From NCBI GenBank assembly GCA_039795615.1, contig JBDKLO010000094.1, positions 1 to 28,240 of the forward strand: DNA of 28,240 bases. The letters are read 5' to 3'. Under the pieces are notes generated by a model. The model was not told the DNA's origin and did not search any database. It saw only the letters and a list, made by a program, of their open reading frames with translations. Both the position numbers and the translations under genes were made by a program. Source of the DNA: UBA6136 sp039795615 (GTDB taxonomy: Bacteria > Pseudomonadota > Gammaproteobacteria > Methylococcales > Methylococcaceae). Below, one piece after another: positions 6,216-14,710 of this stretch. Numbering within the stretch: position 1 is the stretch's first letter; every line of letters begins with the position of its first letter.

Positions 6216-7595
6216 TCACTTGGCAAGAGCATTCTGCTCTTGAATCCAGTATTGCAATGCGGTTTGTGGAATGCTCAGGCTTTTATGCGCCAGTTTCATG
6301 ATGGAAATAAACCACCGAAGCCCACTACCCTTGCGAATTTCGCTCGGAAGCAATCGGAAGGCTTGCAGGACCACAATGACGAACTGCATGCCCATTGAAA
6401 CAATGCTACTGTCGAGAGTTGAGAGCAGCGCGAGTGAATGTGCACGACCTTTTGGGTTGCTCTTCCAGTACTCGAAGATGCAGCGGTTGAGTAGAACGGA
6501 TTCAGGCGTATGGGACAGGAACGCTTCCCGGAGTTCTTCGGACAACGTTCTGCGGGTCAGCTGAACACGTCCCGCTGCAATGGCATAATCCCGGAGCGCA
6601 TTCTCAACATTGAGCTCATGTTTAATGAGTGCTTCGCGCAGGCTGAGGGCGTCCTTCACGGCGGTCGTTATTCCGGATGCGGTCAAAGGATGGCAGCATC
6701 CCCGTGCATCCCCCAGCAGAGCAACGTTCATCTTGATATTGCTTTTTGGGACGATTCGATAGTTGGCGGCTGCCAGTGGCTTGTCAATGGCCATTGCCGC
6801 TTCAATGTCATCACGGAAAGCCTTGGGGAATGACTTCAGGTGTTCTCGAACGGATTCCTTGGAGTCATCTCCGCGAAGAACTTCAAACATGACTCGAGCA
6901 CGACCCTTGGTCACGCTGTAGGCGTAGGAAATGCCCAAGGGGTTCAGGAAGATGTTCCCATGTTCTGACTTGGGGAGATGGCGGTCATCAACCTCGACAC
7001 CGAGCATTCCGGAGTAGCGATGCGTTTCGTGAGAAATTCCAGCAAGTTTCCTCACCTGAGACATCGGGCCATCAGCGCCGATGATCAGTTTGGCATGAAT
7101 TCTGACGTTTCCTGTCTCGGTCGAAACGACAGCGCTGGCATTCTGTCCTTGTGAATCGGGCTCAATCGCGATAACGCGAGCACCCATCCAAACATCAACG
7201 CCGTCGAATGATTTGATTTTCTCGAGGAGATGCTCCTTGAGCGATTGATGTTCAATCGCCATCCCGCCATGGTTCAGCCCTTCGACTTCGCTATAGGGGA
7301 GAAGGATGCTGTCTTCGTATTCGGATCCTTCCTTGAACGGAAAAATCGAGAAGCCGCGAATGGGTGAACCAATTTCGGGTTCATCATCAAGCAGCCCCAG
7401 CTGCTTCAATCCATCAATCCCTGGCGGATGAATCAGCTCCCCAGCGAGTCGACGCCCGTGGGAAGATTTGGGTTCAATAACGAGAATTTTGAGGCCAAGA
7501 GGGGAAAGCGCTGCAGCGGCGGCAGAGCCTGCTACGCCTCCGCCCGCGATCAGGACATCGACGTCCATCTGTGTGTTCGCGTTAGTTTCCATCAT
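6216..7595 (-). CDS. smo: Squalene monooxygenase (squalene epoxidase)
   Basis: 459 residues, FAD-dependent group A monooxygenase. The Rossmann motif 'VLIAGGGVAGSAAAAAL' is followed by 'VIEP', the NADPH/FAD motif 'IIGADGPMSQVRKLAG' and the second FAD motif 'ALLGDARGCCHPLTASGI'. The latter resembles the squalene epoxidase GDAxxxxHPLTxxGM signature rather than UbiH-type G-Q-G-x-N. The C-terminal 100 residues are hydrophobic and amphipathic, fitting a monotopic membrane protein. It inserts O2 into squalene to give 2,3-oxidosqualene, the substrate of the neighbouring cyclase. I chose ATG at 7595; a second ATG (7592) and a TTG (7598) adjoin it. It is separated from the cyclase by 124 bases with its own palindromic control element, and is followed by a terminator. 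The specific function leans on context as well as motif. Confidence 0.88.
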   Translation of the reverse strand: MMETNANTQMDVDVLIAGGGVAGSAAAAALSPLGLKILVIEPKSSHGRRLAGELIHPPGIDGLKQLGLLDDEPEIGSPIRGFSIFPFKEGSEYEDSILLPYSEVEGLNHGGMAIEHQSLKEHLLEKIKSFDGVDVWMGARVIAIEPDSQGQNASAVVSTETGNVRIHAKLIIGADGPMSQVRKLAGISHETHRYSGMLGVEVDDRHLPKSEHGNIFLNPLGISYAYSVTKGRARVMFEVLRGDDSKESVREHLKSFPKAFRDDIEAAMAIDKPLAAANYRIVPKSNIKMNVALLGDARGCCHPLTASGITTAVKDALSLREALIKHELNVENALRDYAIAAGRVQLTRRTLSEELREAFLSHTPESVLLNRCIFEYWKSNPKGRAHSLALLSTLDSSIVSMGMQFVIVVLQAFRLLPSEIRKGSGLRWFISIMKLAHKSLSIPQTALQYWIQEQNALAK

Positions 7596-7684
7596 CAATC
7601 TGTTTGGACCCTTAGGAGATTGAGTTAGGGCAAGAACAACCTTTCGATCAAAAGCTTCTTACCGAAGCCTCAGATCACGTTGGC

Positions 7685-7717
7685 AAAAATAATGCAACAA
7701 TAGTTGCATCTTGACAA
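7685..7717 (-). promoter_or_regulatory. Promoter with internal palindrome, or intrinsic terminator, between cyclase and monooxygenase
   Basis: On the minus strand ATGCAAC-TATT-GTTGCAT (7709-7692) is a perfect 7-bp hairpin followed by TATTTTT, which could terminate the cyclase transcript. The same bases also read as a promoter: TTGTCA (7717-7712), 17 bases, CATTAT (7694-7689), with the palindrome filling the spacer like an operator. The two readings are not exclusive. The stem is AT-rich, so termination would be weak. Confidence 0.5.
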
Positions 7718-7719
7718 CA

Positions 7720-9711
7720 TTAAACCCCTTTTATGGTGTGATTATAGCGCGTAATAGCCCAAACGGGGAAATAGGTGTGGTACAGACGATAATCCAACAT
7801 AGCTGCCCCGAAAAAAACACCATTTACTGATTGCATCGGCCAGCTTCCATCCGGAAGTTGTTTGCTTAAAAGCCACAGAAAACCGCGCTGGATTGCTGGA
7901 TCGTTGGGTGGCAGGATCTCGAGAAGTCCGAGAAGTGCCCAACTGGTCATAACGACTTGAGTCTCAGGCTGTTCGATATAGCGTTCCTCAAGACAGCTTG
8001 TGTAGTGCTCACTCCAGCCCCCGTCGGCCCGCTGATGTGATTTGAGGAAGTTTGCCGCTCTTTGAAGGGATTCATCATTAGCATCAATCCCTGCCAGGCG
8101 AAGTGCTCTCGCTACATGGAAGGTGGCATAAGTGTAATTGATGCCCCAAAAGCCCTGCCATGAGCCATCGGGTTTTTGTTGTCCTTTGAGAAGGGCAATA
8201 GCCCGTTGGGCCCCATTTTCGAGTTGTTCGGCCTCAAAATCCGGATCCATTCTTCGGAAGTGGCTCATCGCGCCCAACGAAGAGGCTGTGCATTCAATGT
8301 AGGACAGCTCAGTCATGCATTGCCCAAACATTTCAGATGGATTGATCAACTCCAATAGCTTTCCCGCACGACGGCGTTCATAAGTTCCAAATCCACCGTC
8401 AGCGTTCTGCCGTGAGAGGATGAAACGGATTCCGTTTCTCAGACGCTCCGATGGAAGCCGCGGAAGTGAGGCATACGCAGGGTGTTCATAGAGAGCGATA
8501 AGACCACTGAGGGCCTCCGCTGTACAGTCGCTGACTGGCCAGCGATGCTCGCCATCGGAAAAACACCATCCCCCCAGTGCAGGATCTCGCCAGTAACGCT
8601 GATAGCCCTGGGTTTCCTCTGTCATTTGGGCGCGGTCCAGAAATTGAACGGCTTGCGACATGGCATCGACGGTTCGCGATTCTGGATTTGAGATTTCAGC
8701 AATGGCCTGAAGAACAAAGCCGGTATCCCAGGTGTTTGAGCGGGCGCCAACGTATCGTAGACCTTCTTTTTCATCCACCCAACGCCAGGCTTCGACCCCT
8801 GCAAGGCTAGCCTCAAGTTCAGGGTGCAAAGGGTTTTCAATATAAAGCGCCAGGGTGTTGAGAAGTCCGTTCACCGGCGAGATGCCCTGGTGACGCGTTG
8901 ACTTTTGTTCAAACTCAATACGATCCATGCAGACCCGAAGTGCTTTTTTCCGGAGCTTCTTTCCGTGCCAACGCTCGAAAATGGCAAGACCGTCGTAAAT
9001 GAGTCTGAGCACAGGGGTGATGGGAACATAAACATCCCCTTGAGCCAGCTCATGACGCAGCCTTGAAAAAGGAATCTTCTCGTATGGTGTCGGGTACAAC
9101 TCCCGACGAAGATCAGCCACTAAAGAATGGGGCAAGGCGGCAACAAAGCGTTTTCCGGAGATATAGGCCAAGCCCAGATAGATGAGACGGGTATGGCAAT
9201 AGAAGCGCTTGGGGTGGAAGGGAAGCCATTCCGGGAGTAGGAAAAGTTCTGGAGGGATGGCATTCAGTCCCTCGTATTCATAAAGGCCGATGATGGCAAG
9301 CCAGAACTTTCCCCAGGTCGGGATTCCCTCGACGCCGACCGGCTGAACCTGGAGCCACTGACGTGCCCGTCGTGTCATCCCTTCGTCGGGAGCGACATTC
9401 AGCAGGCGGAGTGCGACGTAGGCGAGTGTTGTGAAGAAAACATAGCCTGGGGATTCGGGGTGCATGCCCCACGACCCGTCAGTCGCCTGCGTGACTTCGA
9501 AATGAAGAAGAATCTTTTCTCGCTCGCTTGCATCGTAGCGACGACCCAAGATCGTTCTGACGATCACGGCTTGAGCCAGAATCATCGTGCACCAAACCAT
9601 TTCGCCTTCGAAATCGCCAGTTTTCTTTTGCTGGGAGAGAAGGTAGTCCAGCGCCGTCTGTTCGGCCTGAATGATACGATCGGAGTCGAGCTCGACAGAT
9701 GTCTCTGGCAT
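7720..9711 (-). CDS. osc: Oxidosqualene cyclase (lanosterol/cycloartenol synthase type)
   Basis: 663 residues, triterpene cyclase with repeated QW-type motifs such as 'DGSWGMHP', 'ADGGFGTYE', 'PDGSWQGFWG' and 'ADGGWSEHY'. The catalytic motif is 'VSDCTAE' (Asp395), the oxidosqualene cyclase form; squalene-hopene cyclases carry DxDDTA instead. 'MFGQCMTELSYIECTASSL' is also OSC-like. It cyclises 2,3-oxidosqualene to a protosteroid at the inner membrane face. Six residues before the catalytic Asp is His389 (as in plant cycloartenol synthase) and two before is Val393 (as in lanosterol synthase), so the product cannot be called with confidence. Length is typical of bacterial OSCs. The gene starts 19 bases after the TPR lipoprotein and probably shares its transcript. 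Confidence 0.95.
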   Translation of the reverse strand: MPETSVELDSDRIIQAEQTALDYLLSQQKKTGDFEGEMVWCTMILAQAVIVRTILGRRYDASEREKILLHFEVTQATDGSWGMHPESPGYVFFTTLAYVALRLLNVAPDEGMTRRARQWLQVQPVGVEGIPTWGKFWLAIIGLYEYEGLNAIPPELFLLPEWLPFHPKRFYCHTRLIYLGLAYISGKRFVAALPHSLVADLRRELYPTPYEKIPFSRLRHELAQGDVYVPITPVLRLIYDGLAIFERWHGKKLRKKALRVCMDRIEFEQKSTRHQGISPVNGLLNTLALYIENPLHPELEASLAGVEAWRWVDEKEGLRYVGARSNTWDTGFVLQAIAEISNPESRTVDAMSQAVQFLDRAQMTEETQGYQRYWRDPALGGWCFSDGEHRWPVSDCTAEALSGLIALYEHPAYASLPRLPSERLRNGIRFILSRQNADGGFGTYERRRAGKLLELINPSEMFGQCMTELSYIECTASSLGAMSHFRRMDPDFEAEQLENGAQRAIALLKGQQKPDGSWQGFWGINYTYATFHVARALRLAGIDANDESLQRAANFLKSHQRADGGWSEHYTSCLEERYIEQPETQVVMTSWALLGLLEILPPNDPAIQRGFLWLLSKQLPDGSWPMQSVNGVFFGAAMLDYRLYHTYFPVWAITRYNHTIKGV

Positions 9712-9730
9712 TCGGATGGTCTGAGAAAAA

Positions 9731-10528
9731 TTAGCGCGGCGCTTTGGTCACTTCGTTAATCACGTCGGCAAATTCCTTTTGCCAGATGACACGGTTGTTA
9801 CCCCAGGGACCCTCCGAAAGAAGGACTTGTCCCTTCTTGATTTCAGCTTGGGCTTCAGCGGCTTTTTCATCCACTTCAAATAGGGCTTCGGCGTAGAAGA
9901 GATGATTCAACGGATGATCGCCGAACTGTTCCACCGATTCTTTGAGTAAGGCCAAGGCCTTGTCCCCATCACCAACCCCCGTGGGCCAGGGTGGAGCTTT
10001 GAGATAAAGCATTCCAAGAAGCCGGAGGGGGCCCCCTTGGTCAACTGTTTTGGAGAGTTTGACCGCTAGGGTGAGTTCATCCTCAAGCCTGTGCAGGTTT
10101 TCCGCAGCCTGAACCGGATGCTCATTGATAGCAAGACCCAGATTGGCGGCTAGATAATAGTGAACGGCAGCATCGTCTTTGCCGCCCGCAGTCAGGGAAC
10201 GCTCAGCGAGTTTTACCCCTTCTGCTGCGAGTGCCTCCCGGTCAGCACCCGGAGGCTGCCTCTCTGCAAGATGAAGGGCAATTTGCGAAGAAATCGAGGA
10301 TTTGACGAACGCCGGCTGAGTCGCATGTCTTGCAATATTCATGGCGCAGTGAAGATCCTCGGTAGAGGTCATGGGACCTAGGTGATCCGGAGATGCCAGA
10401 AGGGATTCTTCGCTGATGCTAGAGCATCCGGATACAGGGCCGAACAGGACGATCCGGTTGGGTAGTGCACCACATCCGCTCAGAAGAAGGGCCAGAAGAG
10501 GGATGACGGTGCGCATGGGGGCACGCAT
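9731..10528 (-). CDS. bstC: TPR lipoprotein, BstC-like sterol transport component
   Basis: About 265 residues from ATG 10528, which has AAGG nine bases upstream; a TTG at 10549 and an ATG at 10516 are alternatives. The N-terminus is a lipoprotein signal ('MRTVIPLLALLLSGC'), so the mature protein is lipid-anchored, probably at the outer membrane. The rest is helical repeats with 'LLGMLYLKAPPWPTGVGD' and 'NHLFYAEALFEVDEKAAEA', resembling TRAP-T/TPR proteins. In Methylococcus, BstC is a TPR, outer-membrane-associated sterol-binding protein encoded with an RND transporter (BstA) and a periplasmic binding protein (BstB). The same three types occur here in order, 2-4 bases apart. The assignment rests on architecture and order, not on an alignment. 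It is a paralogue of the protein at 5300-6004. Confidence 0.8.
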   Translation of the reverse strand: MRAPMRTVIPLLALLLSGCGALPNRIVLFGPVSGCSSISEESLLASPDHLGPMTSTEDLHCAMNIARHATQPAFVKSSISSQIALHLAERQPPGADREALAAEGVKLAERSLTAGGKDDAAVHYYLAANLGLAINEHPVQAAENLHRLEDELTLAVKLSKTVDQGGPLRLLGMLYLKAPPWPTGVGDGDKALALLKESVEQFGDHPLNHLFYAEALFEVDEKAAEAQAEIKKGQVLLSEGPWGNNRVIWQKEFADVINEVTKAPR

Positions 10529-10530
10529 GT

Positions 10531-11373
10531 TTATCGACCTTTGTCCCAAAGGGTGATGACCGGCTGGATGGCGGGCAGCGAGGCTGGAACGAAGGCGTCA
10601 ATCGCAAAGAGTTCGCAGAGTTTCTTTCCGTCCGTATCCTTGCACATATCGCTCAATGCCCTGGCAAAGCGGTTTCTTTCCTCAGGAGTGCTGGTCTCCT
10701 GATTGGCGACAAGGCCCATCAGGGGAATCGGAGCTGATGTAAAGACAGAGTCAAGTTCATGGGTGAGCGGCAGGGAAGCCAGCGCTGCAAATTGTTGTCC
10801 ATTGAGAAGGATGGCGTCCAACTCCCCCTTATCCAGTGCTCGAAGCGCCCGAATCGCTTGTTTGCTGGGTTTTAGAGAAAAGTCTTTTTCAGGATCCAGC
10901 TTGCCTGCGAAGACTACGCGCCGAATGAAATCGCTTTCTTCAAATACCGTGCCGCCCACCAGCTTGCCTTTGAGGTCTTCAAGCGAAGCAAAGCGTCCCT
11001 TGACCGCAACCAGGTGGAATTGCTCAGTGGAGCCACCGCGCATCTTGGGCTGGACGACAGGCTCCAGATGCAGATTCTGGCGCTGATCCAGAAAAATACC
11101 GAGAGATGTGATGGCAAAGCTGGGTTTTTTTTCCTTCAATAAAGTTTTGCAGCCTTCCACATCGGATGAAAACGCGCTGCTGAAGGTTTGGGACGGCCAT
11201 CCGCCAACCCGCTCAACGACACCCAGCATGGCCGACATCGCTTTGTTCGCATCCTCTTCGCTGACGGGGCCCCCGGGGTAACAAACCACCACAGGCGCAG
11301 GGCCTGAGAAGACGAGGCGGGAAAAGGCGAGAAACGCCAGGGTCATGGTGAGCCGAAGAGTTGAGTGGCGCAT
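10531..11373 (-). CDS. bstB: Periplasmic binding protein, BstB-like (PhnD/type 2 PBP fold)
   Basis: 280 residues with a Sec signal peptide ('LTMTLAFLAFSRLVFSGPA'). The body looks like a type 2 periplasmic binding protein of the PhnD/TAXI kind: 'SFAITSLGIFLDQRQNL', then 'FASLEDLKGKLVGGTV' and 'RALDKGELDAILLNGQQF', the hinge and second-lobe landmarks of that fold. No ABC permease or ATPase is nearby, so phosphonate import is unlikely. Instead it lies between an RND exporter and a TPR lipoprotein, the BstABC arrangement, where BstB carries sterol across the periplasm. The gene starts 4 bases after the RND stop and ends 2 bases before the lipoprotein start, indicating translational coupling. Confidence 0.8.
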   Translation of the reverse strand: MRHSTLRLTMTLAFLAFSRLVFSGPAPVVVCYPGGPVSEEDANKAMSAMLGVVERVGGWPSQTFSSAFSSDVEGCKTLLKEKKPSFAITSLGIFLDQRQNLHLEPVVQPKMRGGSTEQFHLVAVKGRFASLEDLKGKLVGGTVFEESDFIRRVVFAGKLDPEKDFSLKPSKQAIRALRALDKGELDAILLNGQQFAALASLPLTHELDSVFTSAPIPLMGLVANQETSTPEERNRFARALSDMCKDTDGKKLCELFAIDAFVPASLPAIQPVITLWDKGR

Positions 11374-11377
11374 GAGG

Positions 11378-14059
11378 TTAGTTTTTCCTAGAGGAGCTGA
11401 GGATCAGGCCAATAGCCGGCGCAATCAAAAGGGTGGAAGCGAGACAGGTCATCAGGCCAATCGTGATATCGATACCCAGTCCCGAAACGCCCCGGTAGCT
11501 GGCGAGGGTGATGGCGCCGAGGCCGGCAAGTTCGGTCCCTGCAGCCAACAAAATGACTCGGCCGGCGTCCTTGGTAATAGCAATCGGGTCTTCCCCCTTG
11601 AGGGCCATCCAACGATGGCTTAGCCAGACGCCATAGTCAACGGCAAGAGCAATAACCAAGGGCAGGGCAATGATGTTGGCGTAATTATAGTGAAGGCCTG
11701 CCAGTTTCATGATGCCGAGCATCCAACCACCACCAATGACCAAGGGAAGAGTGGCAATTACGATCCCCTTCGGGGAGCGAATGATAAGCGCCAACCAAGC
11801 GAGGCAGACCAGAATGGCTGCCTTGGTACCCTGACTGAAACTGCTGACCACAGCCTTCGAAAAGACTTGATGGGTAGTTGGGAATCCGGTGGCTTCCGGG
11901 GAAACCTGATAAACCTCGGTCATGAGTTCATCCAGATTGTCTGGATCGTAAACGCTCTTGGCGGGGTAAGCATAAGCGGCCAGAGTTCCGTCAGGAGCCA
12001 CAAACCGTTCACGCAACCCGTCGGGCAAGTCTTGCGGTGTAATGGAGTGGGCAGACGCCCATTCACGCATTTGAACGACACCGCCTGATGCGACCTTGAG
12101 AATCGCGCGCAGGAGGTTCTCAGAACGTTGGCGTGCCGTTTCAGGGTCCTTTTCTAGTGAAACTTGCAGGCTTTCGATTCCGGATCTAAGTTCCTCGAGT
12201 CCCTGGACCAGCGGTTGGTTACCCGAACTAAAGGCTTGCTCTTCGTAGTCCTCGATTTTCTCCAACGCCTGCCGCAGGAGGAGTGCCATCGCCTTAAAGG
12301 ACTTTCCGTCAAGTCCTTGCTGGTCGATTGTTTCTAGGTTTTTCTTGAGGTTAGGCTGCAAAGCCAGATGCGAGATTCGATGCGCTGTTTCGACTCGTTG
12401 ATCGACATCGCTAGGGAAAAAACTACTAATCGACTGGACTTTGGCAATCGAGGGTTTGATTTGCGCAGCTTCCGTAATACGGCGGATTTCCTCCAGTGTA
12501 TGCGCAGTAAAGATGACGATTTCTGACTGATAATCGGTTTCTGTCACCATTTTTCGCTGGTACTCGGCCGCCTTGGAATCACGGGGGAGCAAAGCGAGAA
12601 CATCATAATCGAAGCCCATCTCGAGGCCCGAACGTATCCCCAGTGCCGCGGCGCTCCCGGCGAGAAGGACAATAACCAGGGCAAGAGATCGGGGAATGCG
12701 ACGGCTGGATGGTGCAGTTTTGGATGCGGTTTTTTGGGGGCTGATTTTCGGCGGAATCAAGGCATAAATGGCCGGCTGAACAATCCAGGTACTGACGAGG
12801 ATCAGGAGGACGCCACCTGCCGCAATGATGCCCAACTCTGCAAAGCCCGGAAACGCAACGGTGGAGAGCGTACTGAAGATCAGTAGCGATGCGCCTCCCG
12901 CCGTCAGAACCGCTGAAAAGGAGTCTCGGATTCCAGCGCCAATGGCCTCGACAAGCGGCTTGCCGGACCTGCGTGCCTCGGCAATCTGCGATGTGGTGAA
13001 AATGCCATAGTCGGCACCAAGGCCGAACAGAATCGCAAGAAAGCTTGAGGTGATGATGGTCAGATGGCCAACAGCCAGGTAGGCAAAGCCCAGACTCCAA
13101 ACTGCACCCAGCCCCATAGGAATAAAGATCGCAAGCGCCCAAGGTACGCTTCGAACGACCAGAAAGATCAAGGCCCCAATCAGTCCGGCAGCAGTCCAGA
13201 TGACCAGCTTGATGTCCCGTTCGATGTCGATGTATTCCTCGTATTCGATAGCGGGAAGTCCGGTGAGGACCACATGGGGAGCGGTTAGTCCGCGGGCCAC
13301 GAATTCCTTGGAAAGATCAGCAGCAACCTGGGTGATCCGCTGATTGAAGGGAGCCAGAGTTTCAAAATCCTCTCCGGTCGCCTTGGCATGGACAAAAAGC
13401 AACAACATCTTGCCGTCATGCGAAGTGAAGTAGCCCTTGCCCAGTTGTTCGGCGCCAACGGCCTTGAGGATCGGATCGAAATCGATTTCGCCCGATGCAT
13501 TTTTTCCATCTAGCCAACGTTGCCATTCCTGAACAAAAGCCGTTGCCCCTTTGATTCCGATCAGGGCTCTTTGGATGTCGACTTCTCCAGCCGGCTTTCC
13601 GGTCTGAGTCGCCAAAGCCAGAAGGCTTTCAATCCCCATTTTCGGCATTTTGCTGGCAGCAATGAGCCCTTTTTCCAGCTGCGTCAGTTGCTCATAGGGC
13701 AGAATCAGATAAAGGTGATCGTGCAGAAAGCCGGTGTCGAGCCGGTCAGTGGCCTGGGCGATTTCCGGTTGTGTCCTGAGTCGAGTCGCCAGTTCCCCGG
13801 CGAAGGATTCCAGTTCCGATCGAGGGGCATTCTCAAGAACAACGACCAGATCGGAGGAGGCCCCAAACGTTTCGAGATACCGATTGAGGCGATGAGCGAC
13901 CTCGGTATCCTGCGGCAGAAGCGCTTGCCGTGAGGTATAGACAGGGAGGTGAACCGACGCGAAAAGGGCCAGGGCCGTAATCGCGGATGCGACAAGGAGA
14001 ACCCACCAGGGATGACGGGCAGAGCGGATGCTCAGGCTGTAAATGAGGGATTTCAACAT
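11378..14059 (-). CDS. bstA: RND/MMPL-family lipid transporter, BstA/HpnN-like
   Basis: 893 residues with the duplicated RND layout: helix 1 (about 18-37), a periplasmic loop, helices 2-6 (about 275-430), helix 7 near 455-475, a second loop, and helices 8-12 (about 735-885). Both TM4 and TM10 equivalents carry a DY motif: 'LFGLGADYGIFTTSQIAEA' and 'IALAVDYGVWLSHRW'. The family includes the hopanoid transporter HpnN and eukaryotic sterol-sensing proteins. As first gene of a tight bstA-bstB-bstC-osc run it most likely extracts sterol from the inner membrane. HpnN-type hopanoid transport is the alternative, but no hopanoid genes are seen. The start ATG lacks a clear ribosome binding site. The promoter should lie in the 125-base divergent gap with the next gene. 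Confidence 0.85.
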   Translation of the reverse strand: MLKSLIYSLSIRSARHPWWVLLVASAITALALFASVHLPVYTSRQALLPQDTEVAHRLNRYLETFGASSDLVVVLENAPRSELESFAGELATRLRTQPEIAQATDRLDTGFLHDHLYLILPYEQLTQLEKGLIAASKMPKMGIESLLALATQTGKPAGEVDIQRALIGIKGATAFVQEWQRWLDGKNASGEIDFDPILKAVGAEQLGKGYFTSHDGKMLLLFVHAKATGEDFETLAPFNQRITQVAADLSKEFVARGLTAPHVVLTGLPAIEYEEYIDIERDIKLVIWTAAGLIGALIFLVVRSVPWALAIFIPMGLGAVWSLGFAYLAVGHLTIITSSFLAILFGLGADYGIFTTSQIAEARRSGKPLVEAIGAGIRDSFSAVLTAGGASLLIFSTLSTVAFPGFAELGIIAAGGVLLILVSTWIVQPAIYALIPPKISPQKTASKTAPSSRRIPRSLALVIVLLAGSAAALGIRSGLEMGFDYDVLALLPRDSKAAEYQRKMVTETDYQSEIVIFTAHTLEEIRRITEAAQIKPSIAKVQSISSFFPSDVDQRVETAHRISHLALQPNLKKNLETIDQQGLDGKSFKAMALLLRQALEKIEDYEEQAFSSGNQPLVQGLEELRSGIESLQVSLEKDPETARQRSENLLRAILKVASGGVVQMREWASAHSITPQDLPDGLRERFVAPDGTLAAYAYPAKSVYDPDNLDELMTEVYQVSPEATGFPTTHQVFSKAVVSSFSQGTKAAILVCLAWLALIIRSPKGIVIATLPLVIGGGWMLGIMKLAGLHYNYANIIALPLVIALAVDYGVWLSHRWMALKGEDPIAITKDAGRVILLAAGTELAGLGAITLASYRGVSGLGIDITIGLMTCLASTLLIAPAIGLILSSSRKN

Positions 14060-14184
14060 GCAGTGCGTGAGGGCTTTGTGCCGTTTTGAATCATTCGGGG
14101 AATTTCTTGGCTATAAGACGTCTAACTGGAAGTCTGGGGGAACAGAGTTCCGCTGTCATCTAGCTTTGTACTTGGAGAATTACT
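14060..14184. promoter_or_regulatory. Divergent intergenic region between the RND operon and the membrane protein gene
   Basis: This 125-base gap must hold the start of the long sterol operon (minus) and of the small membrane protein (plus). It contains two short dyads, AGACGTCT (14116-14123) and GGAAC-AGA-GTTCC (14139-14151). No promoter with both good boxes is visible on either strand. Confidence 0.35.
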
Positions 14185-14610
14185 ATGCCTGAGATTAATG
14201 GTATGCCTGAAATTCATGGCAGGGCCCTGGTGAGGGGCATTGGTCTCTTTCTCGTCCTTTATATGATTCATGTGGTTCTGCTGCCGAAATTGATCGGAGA
14301 ACAGGCTGCCACGGGTGAATACCAAGGTCTATTGTATGGGATCAATCAGGCTCTTGGGCTGGCAACCTGTCTGATACCCGGATTTGTAGCCGCAAAAATT
14401 GCGGGACATCACGGATTTGTTCATGGTGGACTGGTGGGGGGGATCAGCACGATCCTCACAGCACTGATCGCCATGATCTGGGCCATTGCCACGGGAGCAA
14501 AGTTTTTTGGGCTGGAAACGTTGCCCTTCTGGCTGGTAATCAATATGTTTCTCAGCGCCTTTGCCGGCTTGCTGGCCACCAACATGGAAGAACCGGAAGA
14601 GGCTCAATAA
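14185..14610 (+). CDS. Small four-helix membrane protein of unknown function
   Basis: 141 residues. After a short polar N-terminus containing a repeated 'MPEI-G/H-G' element come four hydrophobic segments (about 17-34, 47-66, 75-100 and 108-130), rich in Gly and Ala, and an acidic tail 'MEEPEEAQ'. Helices 2 and 3 are joined by a His-rich loop 'AGHHGFVHGG'. GGAG seven bases before the ATG supports this start. I do not recognise the family; it resembles generic small integral membrane proteins. It is transcribed away from the sterol operon from a shared 125-base gap. That is the only hint of a link. Confidence 0.75.
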   Translation: MPEINGMPEIHGRALVRGIGLFLVLYMIHVVLLPKLIGEQAATGEYQGLLYGINQALGLATCLIPGFVAAKIAGHHGFVHGGLVGGISTILTALIAMIWAIATGAKFFGLETLPFWLVINMFLSAFAGLLATNMEEPEEAQ

Positions 14611-14710
14611 GTCTTGCTTCACGTTCGATTTTGACTGACGCGGGCTCTATGGTGGAATTTCCCTCCAATCGTGGGGGATAATTGATCTCCACTTCGCTTC
14701 GAGGCACCGC

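Noticed and set aside
7720..9711. Squalene-hopene cyclase
   Set aside because: The catalytic motif is VSDCTAE, not the DxDDTA of hopene cyclases, and squalene monooxygenase is adjacent.
10531..11373. Phosphonate-binding protein PhnD of an ABC importer
   Set aside because: The fold is similar, but there is no ABC permease or ATPase; the neighbours are an RND transporter and a TPR lipoprotein, as in BstABC.
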